Part shown: in pieces, positions 36,871-46,122 of the stretch | Numbering within the stretch: position 1 is the first letter of the stretch | Layout of the letters: every line of letters starts with the position of its first letter | Assembly: GCF_001429065.1 (NCBI RefSeq) | Contig: NZ_LMIB01000001.1 | Coordinates: 1,125,933-1,189,932 of the forward strand | Direction of reading: 5' to 3' | Source of the DNA: Sphingomonas sp. Root710 | GTDB lineage: Bacteria; Pseudomonadota; Alphaproteobacteria; Sphingomonadales; Sphingomonadaceae | Length of the DNA stretch: 64,000 nt | Translations under genes and position numbers: made by a program | The notes under the pieces: generated by a model | Database searches by the model: none | The model's input: only the letters and a program-made list of their open reading frames with translations | What the model was told of the DNA's origin: nothing

Positions 36871-37979
36871 GCGGTCTTCCAGCCGTTGAGATCCTCGATC
36901 GGAACATAGGCGTCGGTGAAGCCAAACGCTTCCGGCCCGACCAGCGCAAGCGCCCGTTCCTCACGCAGCATCGCCGGGGCCGCCGCCCCCACCACCTTGA
37001 CCCGCTGGCCATATTTCAACCGCTCGGTGGTGATGCTGTCGGCAGTTTCACGGTCCATCACCGTGATCAGGTCGGGCACCATCGCGCAGACCGCGCCGTC
37101 ACGACGGGCAAGGAGATTCTCATTCTGGAAGATCAGCTCCATGCGCCCACCTGCTTCGAAACTTTCGATCACCACCCGGCCTACCGAAAAGCCGTCGCGG
37201 GTCTCCCGCTCCAGATCGACGATCTTGCCGTCGAATAACACCCCGGCAAAGGGATAGAGGCCCGATCGGCGCAAAGCCGCGAACAGCGCCTCGAACGGAT
37301 CCTCGCCGCTCGTCCGCGCCGTCCGGATCGCTGCGCCGACCGCGATCGCGGCGGACACGCTGCCGCGGATGGCATGGTCCTTCGCCTGGCGGCCGCTGAG
37401 CGGATATTCGACCATATGGGCGATGCCCCCCAACGCTACGGCCAAGCTGCGCGCGATCCGCTCATGGGTCATGTTGTTGGGCGTCTCGATCACCGTCAGC
37501 GCCCCGCAGGCGGCGGTCAGCACCGATGGGCAGGCGGAGAGGCCCCGGATGTTGAAGATAGCCATCTGCGATTCCGGAAAGGCGCGGCCCATGCCGTCGG
37601 CGTCGACGATCGGCACGCCGAGATGCGCGGCCGCGGCCAGCGGCGCGAGGCCATTGCCGCCGCCGATCTCGATCGGCAGCACCGCATCGACGCGGCGGCC
37701 CATGATCTCCTCCAGCCGCCGCAGCCCGGCGATCACCTCACTGCCGTTGGGCAGCTTCTCCACCGAGACCGTGGGCGCGCCGATCCAGCCGCACGGCACG
37801 ACGAGAGCGTCGTCGGGCAGCGCGTCGAGCGTGGTAAGCTCGAAGCGGACGCCACGCGCCAGCTCGGCCTCCCCTACCAATTGTCCGTAATAGGGGTCTC
37901 CGCCGCCACCGGATCCGAGGAACGCCGCGCCGCGGGCGAGATCGGCCAGCGCCGCGCGATCAATGGTCATGATGTGCAT
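36867..37979 (-). CDS. DUF917 (S-methyl-thiohydantoin desulfurase-like) protein
   Basis: A 370-residue DUF917-family protein, a group usually encoded with hydantoinase/oxoprolinase genes and linked by one characterised member to thiohydantoin desulfuration. Signatures are ARGAAFLGSGGGGDPYYGQL near the start and LPIEIGGGNGLAPLAAAAHLG. Starts at 37979 (MHIMTID) or 37970 (MTID) are both possible, and both overlap the upstream hydantoinase stop. The longer frame from 38003 is less likely. It is the second gene of the operon. The reaction in this organism is unproven. Confidence 0.82.
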   Translation of the reverse strand: MHIMTIDRAALADLARGAAFLGSGGGGDPYYGQLVGEAELARGVRFELTTLDALPDDALVVPCGWIGAPTVSVEKLPNGSEVIAGLRRLEEIMGRRVDAVLPIEIGGGNGLAPLAAAAHLGVPIVDADGMGRAFPESQMAIFNIRGLSACPSVLTAACGALTVIETPNNMTHERIARSLAVALGGIAHMVEYPLSGRQAKDHAIRGSVSAAIAVGAAIRTARTSGEDPFEALFAALRRSGLYPFAGVLFDGKIVDLERETRDGFSVGRVVIESFEAGGRMELIFQNENLLARRDGAVCAMVPDLITVMDRETADSITTERLKYGQRVKVVGAAAPAMLREERALALVGPEAFGFTDAYVPIEDLNGWKTA

Positions 37980-39588
37980 AAAGGCCTTGGCTGGAATCGA
38001 CATTGGCCGGCTTCGCGCCGGCGAGGTCGCCGACGGCCCGGACGCGGACCTGGGCGGCGCGCCCGGGAAGATAGCTCAGGAACACCTCGTCCACCTCGAC
38101 GAGCTGAACCGTGTCGGCATCGCCGCCCGCGGCGATCACCTTGCCGCGCGCCTCGTCGCGCAACCGGTCGAGCGCGGCGTCGCGCGGGACGCTGTCATAA
38201 TCGACGATCCGCTCGACCTGCGCGCCGACCTGGCCGATCGCAGCGCCCACGGCATTGGCGACGGCGGCATGGGGCGGCCGGACGACCTCCGCCACCCCTT
38301 TCAGCCCCTCGGGAATGAGGAAACTGCCGCCGCCGACCGCAAGCACGGCGACATCGCCACGCGCGGTCTTGATACGGTCGACGCCCTCTTCGAGCATCGC
38401 GCGGAACCGTTCGCGCACTGCCAGCAGCACCTGTGCACTGAATACAGGCAAGCGATAGCGATCACCGAAGCTGACGTCGCCAGACGCCAGCGCGATGTCA
38501 CTGGCGGTCAGCGTCCGGCCACCGAACAGCATGCCTTCCTCGATCAGGCGGAAGGCGACCGAGTCCGGCCCGACCCGAAGGTTGCCGGGAGCGAGCGCCT
38601 CGTCCTCATAATGCGCGGGATCGAGGTGGATGCGGGTACCGCCGCCAAGACCGATCGCCAGGATATCGGGCATGCGAAAATTGGTTCGGACGCCGCCGAT
38701 ATCCACAGAGATCGATGATTCACGCGGGAAGCCCCCGGCGAGCACGCCGATATCGGTGGTGGTGCCGCCGACATCCATGACGATCGCATCGCTGATCCCC
38801 GCGAGGAACGCGGCGCCCCGCATGCTGTTGGTAGGGCCCGACCCGATCGTCAGCACCGGATAGGCCGCCGCCTGTGCCGCCGAGATCAGCGTGCCGTCAT
38901 TCTGCGAGATATAGAGCGGCGCGGAAATGCCGATATCCGCCAGCGCGCGTTCGAAGGACGAAACCACTTTGCCAGCCAGCGTCGTCAGCGCGGCGTTGAG
39001 GATGGCGGCATTCTCCCGCTCGATGAAGCCGATCCGGCCGATCTGGCTCGACAGGCTGATGACCGCGTGCGGATGCTCACGGCGCACCACCGCGGCCGCG
39101 CGCTCCTCCATGCTCGCGTTGATCGGCGCAAAGGCGCAGCTGATCGCGATGCAATCGATGCTTTCGCTGCGCAACGTTCGCGCCGCCGCCGCGACCCTGG
39201 CTTCGTCGAACGGCGATATCTCGCGCCCATCGACCTCATAGCCGCCGGGGAGAAGAAAGACGTGACTACCGACCGTTTCGGTCAGTTCCTCGGGCCAGCC
39301 GGTGAGCGGCGGGAGCGCCTCGCCCGATGGGCTGGCGAGCCGCAATATCCCGACCTGGTCGATCGCCTGGCGCTGGACCAGCGCATTGGTGAAATGGGTG
39401 GTGCCGATCATGACGACGTCGATCGCGTCGGGGCGGACCTTGCCCTGATCGAGCACCGCGCCGATCGCAGCGACCACGCCTGCATTCACATCGGCGGTGG
39501 TGGGCTGCTTGGTCCAGGCGACCACCGTGCGGCCGTCCATCAGCACCGCATCGGTGTTGGTCCCCCCAACGTCCACGCCGATCCGCAC
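37960..39588 (-). CDS. Hydantoinase/oxoprolinase (HyuA-like) subunit
   Basis: A 542-residue ATP-dependent ring-opening enzyme component. Actin-like ATPase motifs are MRIGVDVGGTNTDAVLMDG at the start and AIVMDVGGTTTDIGVLAGG in the middle, typical of the HyuA/5-oxoprolinase fold that activates cyclic imides or lactams. No HyuB-type second subunit is encoded here, which is unusual because many HyuA enzymes need it. The gene leads the four-gene operon and faces the MalT-type regulator across a 168-base gap that holds a candidate operator. Confidence 0.87.
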   Translation of the reverse strand: MRIGVDVGGTNTDAVLMDGRTVVAWTKQPTTADVNAGVVAAIGAVLDQGKVRPDAIDVVMIGTTHFTNALVQRQAIDQVGILRLASPSGEALPPLTGWPEELTETVGSHVFLLPGGYEVDGREISPFDEARVAAAARTLRSESIDCIAISCAFAPINASMEERAAAVVRREHPHAVISLSSQIGRIGFIERENAAILNAALTTLAGKVVSSFERALADIGISAPLYISQNDGTLISAAQAAAYPVLTIGSGPTNSMRGAAFLAGISDAIVMDVGGTTTDIGVLAGGFPRESSISVDIGGVRTNFRMPDILAIGLGGGTRIHLDPAHYEDEALAPGNLRVGPDSVAFRLIEEGMLFGGRTLTASDIALASGDVSFGDRYRLPVFSAQVLLAVRERFRAMLEEGVDRIKTARGDVAVLAVGGGSFLIPEGLKGVAEVVRPPHAAVANAVGAAIGQVGAQVERIVDYDSVPRDAALDRLRDEARGKVIAAGGDADTVQLVEVDEVFLSYLPGRAAQVRVRAVGDLAGAKPANVDSSQGLYAHHDH

Positions 39589-39680
39589 TGCCCCTCACTC
39601 CAAATATCATCTTCGAACACTGTCGAGCTAAAGGCCGCGAGGTCTTTCGGGCAACGCGTAAAACGGGGCGCAGTCAGCGC

Positions 39681-39716
39681 TAATGGGTAAGCCATTACCC
39701 GGTTTTGGGTAATGGC
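39681..39716. promoter_or_regulatory. Inverted repeat with TAATGGGTAA half-copy, candidate operator
   Basis: GCCATTACCC (39691-39700) and GGGTAATGGC (39707-39716) form a perfect ten-base inverted repeat around GGTTTT. A third partial copy, TAATGGGTAA, abuts the left arm at 39681. It lies in the 168-base gap between the hydantoinase operon and the LuxR-type regulator and is the best operator candidate for that regulator. Confidence 0.6.
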
Positions 39717-39756
39717 CGCCCCGCGCTTGAGAAGGCGTCGCCACTGGCATAGGCTC

Positions 39757-42534
39757 ATGGCGATAATTGACGCGACAGAAGGATATGGTCGCCTCGGCGA
39801 AAGGGGTTTTCGCAGGGTGCACGGGCTTATTCATACGAAGGTCGCCCCACCCGTCTGGTTGGGCAACCAGATCAGGCGAGACGCATTGCTCGCCAGGCTC
39901 GACGAGGCGCTCAACCGGCGCCTCACCCTGATTCACGCCCCCGCCGGCTATGGCAAGACGAGCCTCCTTTCACAGTGGCGGCGCCGCATGGACGATAAGG
40001 CCTTCGTCGCCTGGCTGACGCTGGAACGCGACGACGCCGATATGAAGCGCTTCGGCCAATATCTGGCGCTGGCGCTCAACGCGTCGGATCAGCCTGCCGA
40101 GCGCGGCGACGATGGCGATCCGCCTGCGCCGGACCTGCCCCCGCGCGCAGCGCTGTCGGCGATCATCAATCGGATCGCCCGCGAAACCCGGCCCGTGGTG
40201 TTGATCCTCGACGATCTTCACCAGGCGGAGAGTCCCCCGGTAATAGAGTTTCTGACCTCGTTGATCCGGCTGGCCCCGCAAAACTGCCATTTTGTGATCG
40301 CGTCGCGCGACTATCCCTGGCTGGGGCAATCGATCCTCGCAGCCGAGGATCAGCTTCTCGAGCTCCACAGCGACGACCTGAAATTCTCCCAACCCGAGGC
40401 CGAAGCCCTGCTCGGCGGGGGTAATGAGGATGCGCTGGCGCTGTGCGATCTCGACATGATCCTGGAGCGCACCGAAGGCTGGCCGATCGCCCTGCAACTG
40501 ACCTCGCTGTCGCTGAAGCGCGGCGTCGACCAGCGGCAGCTGATCGAGCGGTTCGGCGTGCCCAGCACCGACCTTACCCGCTACCTGTCCGAGCAAGTGC
40601 TGATGACCCTGCCCGAACAGACGCAGGAGATCGTACTGCGTACATCGATCCTGGGCGAGCTGACCGGCGAGGTCGTCAATCTGCTGTGCGATTGTAATGA
40701 CGGCTGGCTGATGCTCGAGCGGCTGGAGCAGCAGGGCATGTTCCTGTCCTCGCTGGCGCCCGAGCGGCAGGCCTATCGCTATCATCAGCTCTTCGCCGAA
40801 TATCTGCGCGAACGGCTGGTACGGCGCGACAAGGCGCACTTCTGTGCGCTGCACCGGCGCGCGGCGGGCTGGTTCCTCGAACAGGGCGACGTCACCGCCG
40901 CGCTCGACCATGCGCTCCAGGCCGAGGACAATATGCTCCTGGCCACCATCTTCGAAAGCTCCGGCGGCTGGCGGCTGATTCCGCAGGGCCACCAGGCGAT
41001 CGCGGCGCGCGCGCTTGCGACGCTTCCCGAAGACATGGTGACGGCGTGGCCGCGCCTGATGCTCGCCCGCGTCTATCTGGAGATCAAGCGCGGCGAGATG
41101 GTGCTCGCGCGCGCCAGCTATGACCGGTTCGTCGCCGAGGTCGCCGATGCCGATATCTCCGCCGACCTTTGGAACGAAATCCGCGTCGTCGGTGATACGC
41201 TGGCCGATTATGAAAATGTCCCGACGACCTTCGACGACCTGCTGGCGCGAGAGGCGCTGCTGCGCACCCTGCCCCTCGACGACCACCTGATCGTCGCGAA
41301 CATCAGCGAGACGCTGGGCGCGAAATATTTCGAAGGCGGCTGGATCGAGCGCGCGCTGGAGCCGACGCTGACCGCGCGCGAGCATTATCAGGCGCTCGGC
41401 TCGCTCTACAGCGACATCTTCACCCGTTTCCTGGAGGCCCGCATCAAGCGGGCGCAGGGACGGGTCAAGGAAGCGGGCGCGATATTGTCGACCGCCCAGT
41501 CGGAGATCGAGATCGCCTTCGGCGCGCGCTCGGACCTCGCCGCAAACTGTGCCGCGTTCGAGGCCGAACTCCTCTATGAGCAGGATCAGCCCGACGAGGC
41601 GCTGGCGCTGCTCGGCTGGGCGCTGCCGCACATGGAACAGTCGGACGGCTGGGTCGACGTCTACGCCGCCGCCTATCTGACCGCGGTGCGGGCCCATGCC
41701 GCGATGGGACAGATGGACGAAGCACGGCAGGTGATCGCACAGGCCCGCCGCCTCGCCGCACGCCGCCGGCTGCGCCAGCTCGATCTGCTGGCGAGCCTGT
41801 GCGAGCTCGAACTGCTGATCCATTATGAGCCAGAGGCCGAGCCGGCGCGCGCCTATGCCGATTCGATCGAGCTCGACCAGCTGGCCGATGCGATGGCCGA
41901 AGAATCGCCGGTTTATCGGCCCGTCGCCGCGGCTGCGTCGCTCAACCGCGCCCGGCTGGTGCTGCTCGAAGGGCAGGACACCACGGCGCTGGCCGAACTC
42001 CGCAAGCTCAAGCGCTGGGCGAGCCAGCATGGCGCGGGACGGATGCTGATCGACGTCAACATCCTGATGGCGCACGGTCTGCGCAACACCGGCGAGATCG
42101 CGCTGTCGCAGACCAGCTTCGACGAAGCCGTGGGTGGCGCCATGTTCCAGGGGATCGCCCGCCCCTTCATCGACGGCTGGCGCTTCGTCGAGCCCTCGCT
42201 CGCCGGAACCGCGGACAGCTCGTCGCAGATGGACCGTTTCCGCGCGCAGTTCCTGAAGACGATCACCCGTTCGCGCGCCAACCGTGCGCCCAACCTGGCT
42301 TCGCACGGCGGCCTCAACGAAGCCGAGGCAACGATCTTGGAGCATCTGAGTTTCGGCTATTCGAACAAGGAAATCGCCCGGTTGATCGGCATGTCGCCCG
42401 ACACGGTGAAATATCGGCTGAAGTCGATCTTCCGGAAGATCGGCGTCAGCAAAAGGCGCGACGCGGTGCGCGTCTCGCGCGAGCGCGGCCTGATCGTCGA
42501 GAATCGCACCGTCGACGCCGACGAGAAAGCATAG
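39757..42534 (+). CDS. Large MalT-type (STAND) LuxR-family regulator
   Basis: A 925-residue regulator of the MalT group. A P-loop is present at about residues 61-69 (HAPAGYGKTSLL) and a Walker-B-like VLILDDLH near 150. These are followed by a long helical tetratricopeptide-like sensor region, and the LuxR helix-turn-helix is at about residues 855-905 (SNKEIARLIGMSPDTVKYRL). MalT-type proteins bind an inducer and ATP, oligomerise and activate nearby operons. It is divergent from the hydantoinase operon, so it is probably its activator. The ATG at 39757 is favoured over 39712, which lies within the inverted repeat. Confidence 0.9.
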   Translation: MAIIDATEGYGRLGERGFRRVHGLIHTKVAPPVWLGNQIRRDALLARLDEALNRRLTLIHAPAGYGKTSLLSQWRRRMDDKAFVAWLTLERDDADMKRFGQYLALALNASDQPAERGDDGDPPAPDLPPRAALSAIINRIARETRPVVLILDDLHQAESPPVIEFLTSLIRLAPQNCHFVIASRDYPWLGQSILAAEDQLLELHSDDLKFSQPEAEALLGGGNEDALALCDLDMILERTEGWPIALQLTSLSLKRGVDQRQLIERFGVPSTDLTRYLSEQVLMTLPEQTQEIVLRTSILGELTGEVVNLLCDCNDGWLMLERLEQQGMFLSSLAPERQAYRYHQLFAEYLRERLVRRDKAHFCALHRRAAGWFLEQGDVTAALDHALQAEDNMLLATIFESSGGWRLIPQGHQAIAARALATLPEDMVTAWPRLMLARVYLEIKRGEMVLARASYDRFVAEVADADISADLWNEIRVVGDTLADYENVPTTFDDLLAREALLRTLPLDDHLIVANISETLGAKYFEGGWIERALEPTLTAREHYQALGSLYSDIFTRFLEARIKRAQGRVKEAGAILSTAQSEIEIAFGARSDLAANCAAFEAELLYEQDQPDEALALLGWALPHMEQSDGWVDVYAAAYLTAVRAHAAMGQMDEARQVIAQARRLAARRRLRQLDLLASLCELELLIHYEPEAEPARAYADSIELDQLADAMAEESPVYRPVAAAASLNRARLVLLEGQDTTALAELRKLKRWASQHGAGRMLIDVNILMAHGLRNTGEIALSQTSFDEAVGGAMFQGIARPFIDGWRFVEPSLAGTADSSSQMDRFRAQFLKTITRSRANRAPNLASHGGLNEAEATILEHLSFGYSNKEIARLIGMSPDTVKYRLKSIFRKIGVSKRRDAVRVSRERGLIVENRTVDADEKA

Positions 42535-42542
42535 CCTCCGAT

Positions 42543-43805
42543 ATGTTGCGCATGAAGAGGCTCGTTCTGACGGCTGCTGCGTTGGGCGCCGCGGCAGCGC
42601 CCGCGGCCAACACACCGCCATCCTATCCGTCCCGATATCGGCTCGGTCCGATCGCCTGGCCAGCGCTCCAGGGCCGCTATGCGGTGGGCGTGCGGTCTTT
42701 CGAACTCGCGCGCGCCGACGGCACGCCGCTCGGCATCGTCGCCTGGTATCCTGCGGCCCGGAGCGACGGACCCCGCGCGCCCTATTTCACCGAGGCCGAG
42801 AAGGCCGTCACCGCCCCCGCCCTGGCGCGCACCTTCCGCTGGCCCGTGACGATGCTCGACAATTTCGCCGCCTTGTCGACCCGGGCGCAACCCGATGCCC
42901 CGGTCGCGCGCGGGCGTTTCCCGCTGGTCGTCTTCAGCCATGGCTTCCTGATGTATCCGCGGCAGAACAGCGCGTTGATGGAGCGGCTAGCGGCGGCGGG
43001 CTATGTCGTGCTGTCGGTGCCCCATCCCCGTGATTCCGCCGACCTCCCGTCGTCGCATGGGCCATTGGCGACCGCGCTGGGTCCGGTCGCGCCCGAGCCA
43101 GATCCGAAGACGATCGAGGCCTTCTGGGCCGCGCCCGACCGTGCGGCGCAACGCAAGCTGCTGCCGGCACTGTGGCGATCCACGCGCATGCGCGATATGG
43201 AGAGGCGGCTGACGACCTGGCGCGAGGATCTGCGCATCACCGCCGATGCGGCGATCGGACCGCATCGCGCCTCGGCCCTCGGCCCGATTGCGAGCGCGAT
43301 CAGGCAAGGACGCTTCGCCTATGCCGGCATGTCGTTCGGCGGCTCCTCCTCGGTCTCGGCCTGCGTCCGCGAGCCGCGATGCGCCGCCGCGATCAATCTA
43401 GACGGGATCGAGTTCGACAGCACGCTATATGACCGCGACGCGGGCAAGCCGGTGCTGCTGATCCAGAGCGACTGGACGATTCACCCCAATGGCGGACCCG
43501 CCGGCCGCACCTTCACCAGCTATGATCTCGCCTATGAGCGTTGGGCGACGGCGGGACGGCATCGCGACATCTTCCGCTATCGGCTGAGCAACATCACCCA
43601 TATGGGCATGACCGACCTGATCTTGGCGCCCCGCGATCCGCAACGCGACGTCTTGCTCGGCACGATCGACGGCGCGCGGGCCACTGAGGCGATCAACGCG
43701 ACCAGCCTCGCCTTTCTGGACCGCTACCTGACCGGCAAGCGCGTGTCGCCCGCCGCCATGGCGTCGCGCTATCCCGAGCTTATCCGTCACTCGGCCGGAG
43801 ACTAG
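42543..43805 (+). CDS. Exported alpha/beta hydrolase, PAF-acetylhydrolase-like
   Basis: A 420-residue enzyme with a signal peptide (RLVLTAAALGAAAAPAAN) and an alpha/beta-hydrolase fold. The oxyanion region is VVFSHGFLMYP and the nucleophile Ser is in YAGMSFGGSS. The long N-terminal substrate region and the late His (NITHMGMTD) resemble platelet-activating-factor acetylhydrolase-like lipases. The substrate is probably an ester or phospholipid. It starts 8 bases after the LuxR gene, so it may be cotranscribed with it. An ATG at 42552 is an alternative. Confidence 0.75.
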   Translation: MLRMKRLVLTAAALGAAAAPAANTPPSYPSRYRLGPIAWPALQGRYAVGVRSFELARADGTPLGIVAWYPAARSDGPRAPYFTEAEKAVTAPALARTFRWPVTMLDNFAALSTRAQPDAPVARGRFPLVVFSHGFLMYPRQNSALMERLAAAGYVVLSVPHPRDSADLPSSHGPLATALGPVAPEPDPKTIEAFWAAPDRAAQRKLLPALWRSTRMRDMERRLTTWREDLRITADAAIGPHRASALGPIASAIRQGRFAYAGMSFGGSSSVSACVREPRCAAAINLDGIEFDSTLYDRDAGKPVLLIQSDWTIHPNGGPAGRTFTSYDLAYERWATAGRHRDIFRYRLSNITHMGMTDLILAPRDPQRDVLLGTIDGARATEAINATSLAFLDRYLTGKRVSPAAMASRYPELIRHSAGD

Positions 43806-43830
43806 CCCCGGAGCGCATGACGCGGGGCCG

Positions 43831-44229
43831 CTACTTCGAGACGCTGACGCTCGCGAGTTCCTCTATGAGGACGGTTCTGGTGGCGTCGCCGAGGTAGCGC
43901 TTTTCATGAGGGTTGAGGCTTACCCGTCCGGTCAATCGCACCTTGAACCTTCCCCAGGGCGGTTCTGGCTTTCGCCAATCGGCCGCTTTTCGGGCTTCGG
44001 CATCCAGTCGTGCACATAGGTCTCGAAGGCATTTGACAGCCGCCCCATCGCCGTCCCGAAGCAATTTGCCCTTTGCATCCTGACATTGCTCGAAGCGGCT
44101 ATTCTCGAAATTGGTGAACCAGGTGCAGGTGAGGGTTCGCCGCGGCCCAAAGGCTTCGCCATCAACGATAAAGCTCTGTTGCCCCGCGGGAACGGATGAC
44201 GCCAAAGCCAGGATAGCCAGTTGCCACAT
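43831..44229 (-). CDS. Small exported hypothetical protein (132 aa)
   Basis: The short hydrophobic start MWQLAILALASSVPAGQ looks like a signal peptide, followed by a soluble cysteine-containing domain (RRTLTCTWFTNFENSRFEQC). The ATG at 44229 is preferred. Upstream ATGs at 44250 and 44337 add unlikely residues before the signal. No family recognised. Base composition is somewhat less GC-rich than the neighbours, so it may be a less constrained or recently gained gene. Confidence 0.55.
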   Translation of the reverse strand: MWQLAILALASSVPAGQQSFIVDGEAFGPRRTLTCTWFTNFENSRFEQCQDAKGKLLRDGDGAAVKCLRDLCARLDAEARKAADWRKPEPPWGRFKVRLTGRVSLNPHEKRYLGDATRTVLIEELASVSVSK

Positions 44230-44315
44230 GTCCGCACCATATCCTTGCATTCGATTTCCACAATCGCACCGGCATATCTTCGTCAACGCCGCCCGGACTA
44301 CGCAGCTGTCAGCCC

Positions 44316-44352
44316 AAAGAAAACGCCGCCCCGGCAAAGGCCGGGACGGCGT
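44316..44352 (-). terminator. Intrinsic terminator of the pnt operon
   Basis: On the minus strand, downstream of pntB, a 6-bp plus 5-bp stem (44323-44334 with 44341-44352, one mismatch) closes on a small loop and is followed by TTTTCTTT. This is a standard Rho-independent terminator 27 bases after the stop. Confidence 0.8.
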
Positions 44353-44378
44353 GATCGATACCGTCTCTCAACGGTGGA

Positions 44379-45797
44379 TTAGTGCGCCATCGCCTTGACG
44401 ATTTCCTCGACCATCTTCTTGGCATCGCCGAGGAGCATCATGGTGTTGTCCATGTAGAAGACGTCGTTGTCGACGCCGGCATAGCCGACACCGCCCATCG
44501 AGCGCTTCAGGAACAGCACGGTTTTGGCCTTTTCGACGTCGAGGATCGGCATGCCGTAGATCGGCGACGACTTATCGGTCTTCGCCGCCGGGTTGGTGAC
44601 GTCGTTCGCGCCGATGACGAAGGCGATGTCGGTCTGGGAGAACTCGCTGTTGATGTCCTCCAGCTCGAACACCTCGTCATAGGGAACGTTCGCCTCGGCG
44701 AGCAGCACGTTCATATGGCCGGGCATGCGGCCCGCGACCGGGTGGATCGCATATTTGACGCGCACGCCTTCGGCCTTCAGCAGATCGCTCATCTCGCGCA
44801 GCACATGCTGCGCCTGGGACACCGCCATGCCGTAGCCGGGGACGATGATGACCTGCTCGGCCTGCCCCATCAGGAAGGCCGCGTCGTCGGCCGAGCCGCG
44901 CTTCCACGGACGATCGACCTTCTCGCCGCCGCCCGCCGCCGCGGTATCGCCGCCGCCGAAGCCGCCCGCGATCACGCTGATGAAGCTGCGGTTCATCGCC
45001 TTGCACATGATGTAGCTGAGGATCGCGCCCGAGCTGCCGACCAGCGCGCCGGTGATAATCATCGCCGTGTTGTGCAGCGTGAAGCCCATCGCCGCCGCCG
45101 CCCAACCCGAATAGCTGTTCAGCATCGAGACGACGACCGGCATGTCGGCGCCGCCGATCGGGATGATCAACAGGAAGCCGATCACGAAGCTGAGCGCGGT
45201 GATCGTGAAGAACACCCAATGCGCGTCGTCGGTCACGAAATAGGCAATCAGGCCGATGATCGCGGCAAGCGTGCCGAGATTGATGACGTGCCGCGCGGGC
45301 AGCATGATCGGGGCGCCCGACATGTTGCCGTTGAGCTTCAGGAAGGCGATCACCGATCCCGAGAAGGTGATCGCACCGATCGCGACGCCGAGGCCCATTT
45401 CGATCCGGCTGACCTGATGGATGTGGCCGGTGACGGTGTCGAGGATGCCGAAGGCGCCCGGGTTGAGGAAGGCGGCCCCCGCCACCAGCACCGCGGCCAG
45501 ACCGACCAGCGAGTGGAAGGCGGCAACGAGCTGCGGCATGTCGGTCATCGCGATCTTGCGCGCGGTGACGAAGCCGATAGCACCGCCGATCGCGATGGCG
45601 ATGGCGATTTCGATCAGTCCGGTGCCGTGCAGGATCAGCGTGGTGACGACGGCGATCAGCATGCCGAGCATGCCGTAGCGGTTGCCTCGGCGCGAGCTGG
45701 CGGGGCTCGACAGGCCCCTCAGCGCGAGGATGAAGAGGACGCCCGAGGCGAGATAGGCAAGCGAGGCCCAGGCGGGCGTGGCGGCGAGTTCATGCAT
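44379..45797 (-). CDS. pntB: NAD(P) transhydrogenase subunit beta
   Basis: A 472-residue protein with nine predicted helices forming the proton channel (dII) and the NADP-binding domain dIII at the C-terminus, seen as VIIVPGYGMAVSQAQHVL and FVIGANDVTNPAA. The enzyme couples hydride transfer from NADH to NADP with proton movement across the inner membrane and is a main source of NADPH. It is the last gene of the pntAA-pntAB-pntB operon, and an intrinsic terminator follows. Confidence 0.95.
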   Translation of the reverse strand: MHELAATPAWASLAYLASGVLFILALRGLSSPASSRRGNRYGMLGMLIAVVTTLILHGTGLIEIAIAIAIGGAIGFVTARKIAMTDMPQLVAAFHSLVGLAAVLVAGAAFLNPGAFGILDTVTGHIHQVSRIEMGLGVAIGAITFSGSVIAFLKLNGNMSGAPIMLPARHVINLGTLAAIIGLIAYFVTDDAHWVFFTITALSFVIGFLLIIPIGGADMPVVVSMLNSYSGWAAAAMGFTLHNTAMIITGALVGSSGAILSYIMCKAMNRSFISVIAGGFGGGDTAAAGGGEKVDRPWKRGSADDAAFLMGQAEQVIIVPGYGMAVSQAQHVLREMSDLLKAEGVRVKYAIHPVAGRMPGHMNVLLAEANVPYDEVFELEDINSEFSQTDIAFVIGANDVTNPAAKTDKSSPIYGMPILDVEKAKTVLFLKRSMGGVGYAGVDNDVFYMDNTMMLLGDAKKMVEEIVKAMAH

Positions 45798-45812
45798 GTC
45801 GGTTTCCCCCGC

Positions 45813-46100
45813 TTAGCCCTTGCGGTCTTTTTTCTTGTACATCGCGAGCATCCGTTCGGTGACCGCGAAGCCGCCGAAGATGTTCACGCTGGCGAAGACC
45901 ACCGCAACCAGACCCAGATATTTGGCGATTGCACTGCCCTCCGCCGCGCTGGCGATCAGCGCACCGACGATGATCACCGACGAGATCGCGTTGGTCACCG
46001 CCATCAGCGGCGTGTGCAGCGCGGGCGTCACCGACCAGACGACATAATAGCCGACGAAACAGGCCATGACGAAGATCGAGAGGATTGAGATGAAATCCAT
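45813..46100 (-). CDS. pntAB: NAD(P) transhydrogenase subunit alpha 2 (membrane part)
   Basis: A 95-residue membrane protein with three helices (MDFISILSIFVMACFVGYY, SSVIIVGALIA, YLGLVAVVFASVNIF). It supplies the missing helices of the dII channel, which in E. coli are fused to PntA. Splitting the alpha chain in two is the Rhodospirillum-type arrangement. The ATG at 46100 is chosen because the 16 residues upstream are unlike the family. It ends YKKKDRKG. Confidence 0.93.
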   Translation of the reverse strand: MDFISILSIFVMACFVGYYVVWSVTPALHTPLMAVTNAISSVIIVGALIASAAEGSAIAKYLGLVAVVFASVNIFGGFAVTERMLAMYKKKDRKG

Positions 46101-46122
46101 ATTTTGCCCCTTTTCCCCCTGA

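Noticed and set aside
39970-42621. 883-residue open frame opposite the MalT-type regulator
   Set aside because: It is a GC-rich antisense shadow. It is arginine- and histidine-rich with no domain and no ribosome site, while the plus strand has full MalT motifs.
44382-46088. 568-residue frame opposite pntB and pntAB
   Set aside because: His/Asp/Arg-rich shadow caused by GC bias. The pnt genes on the minus strand are complete.
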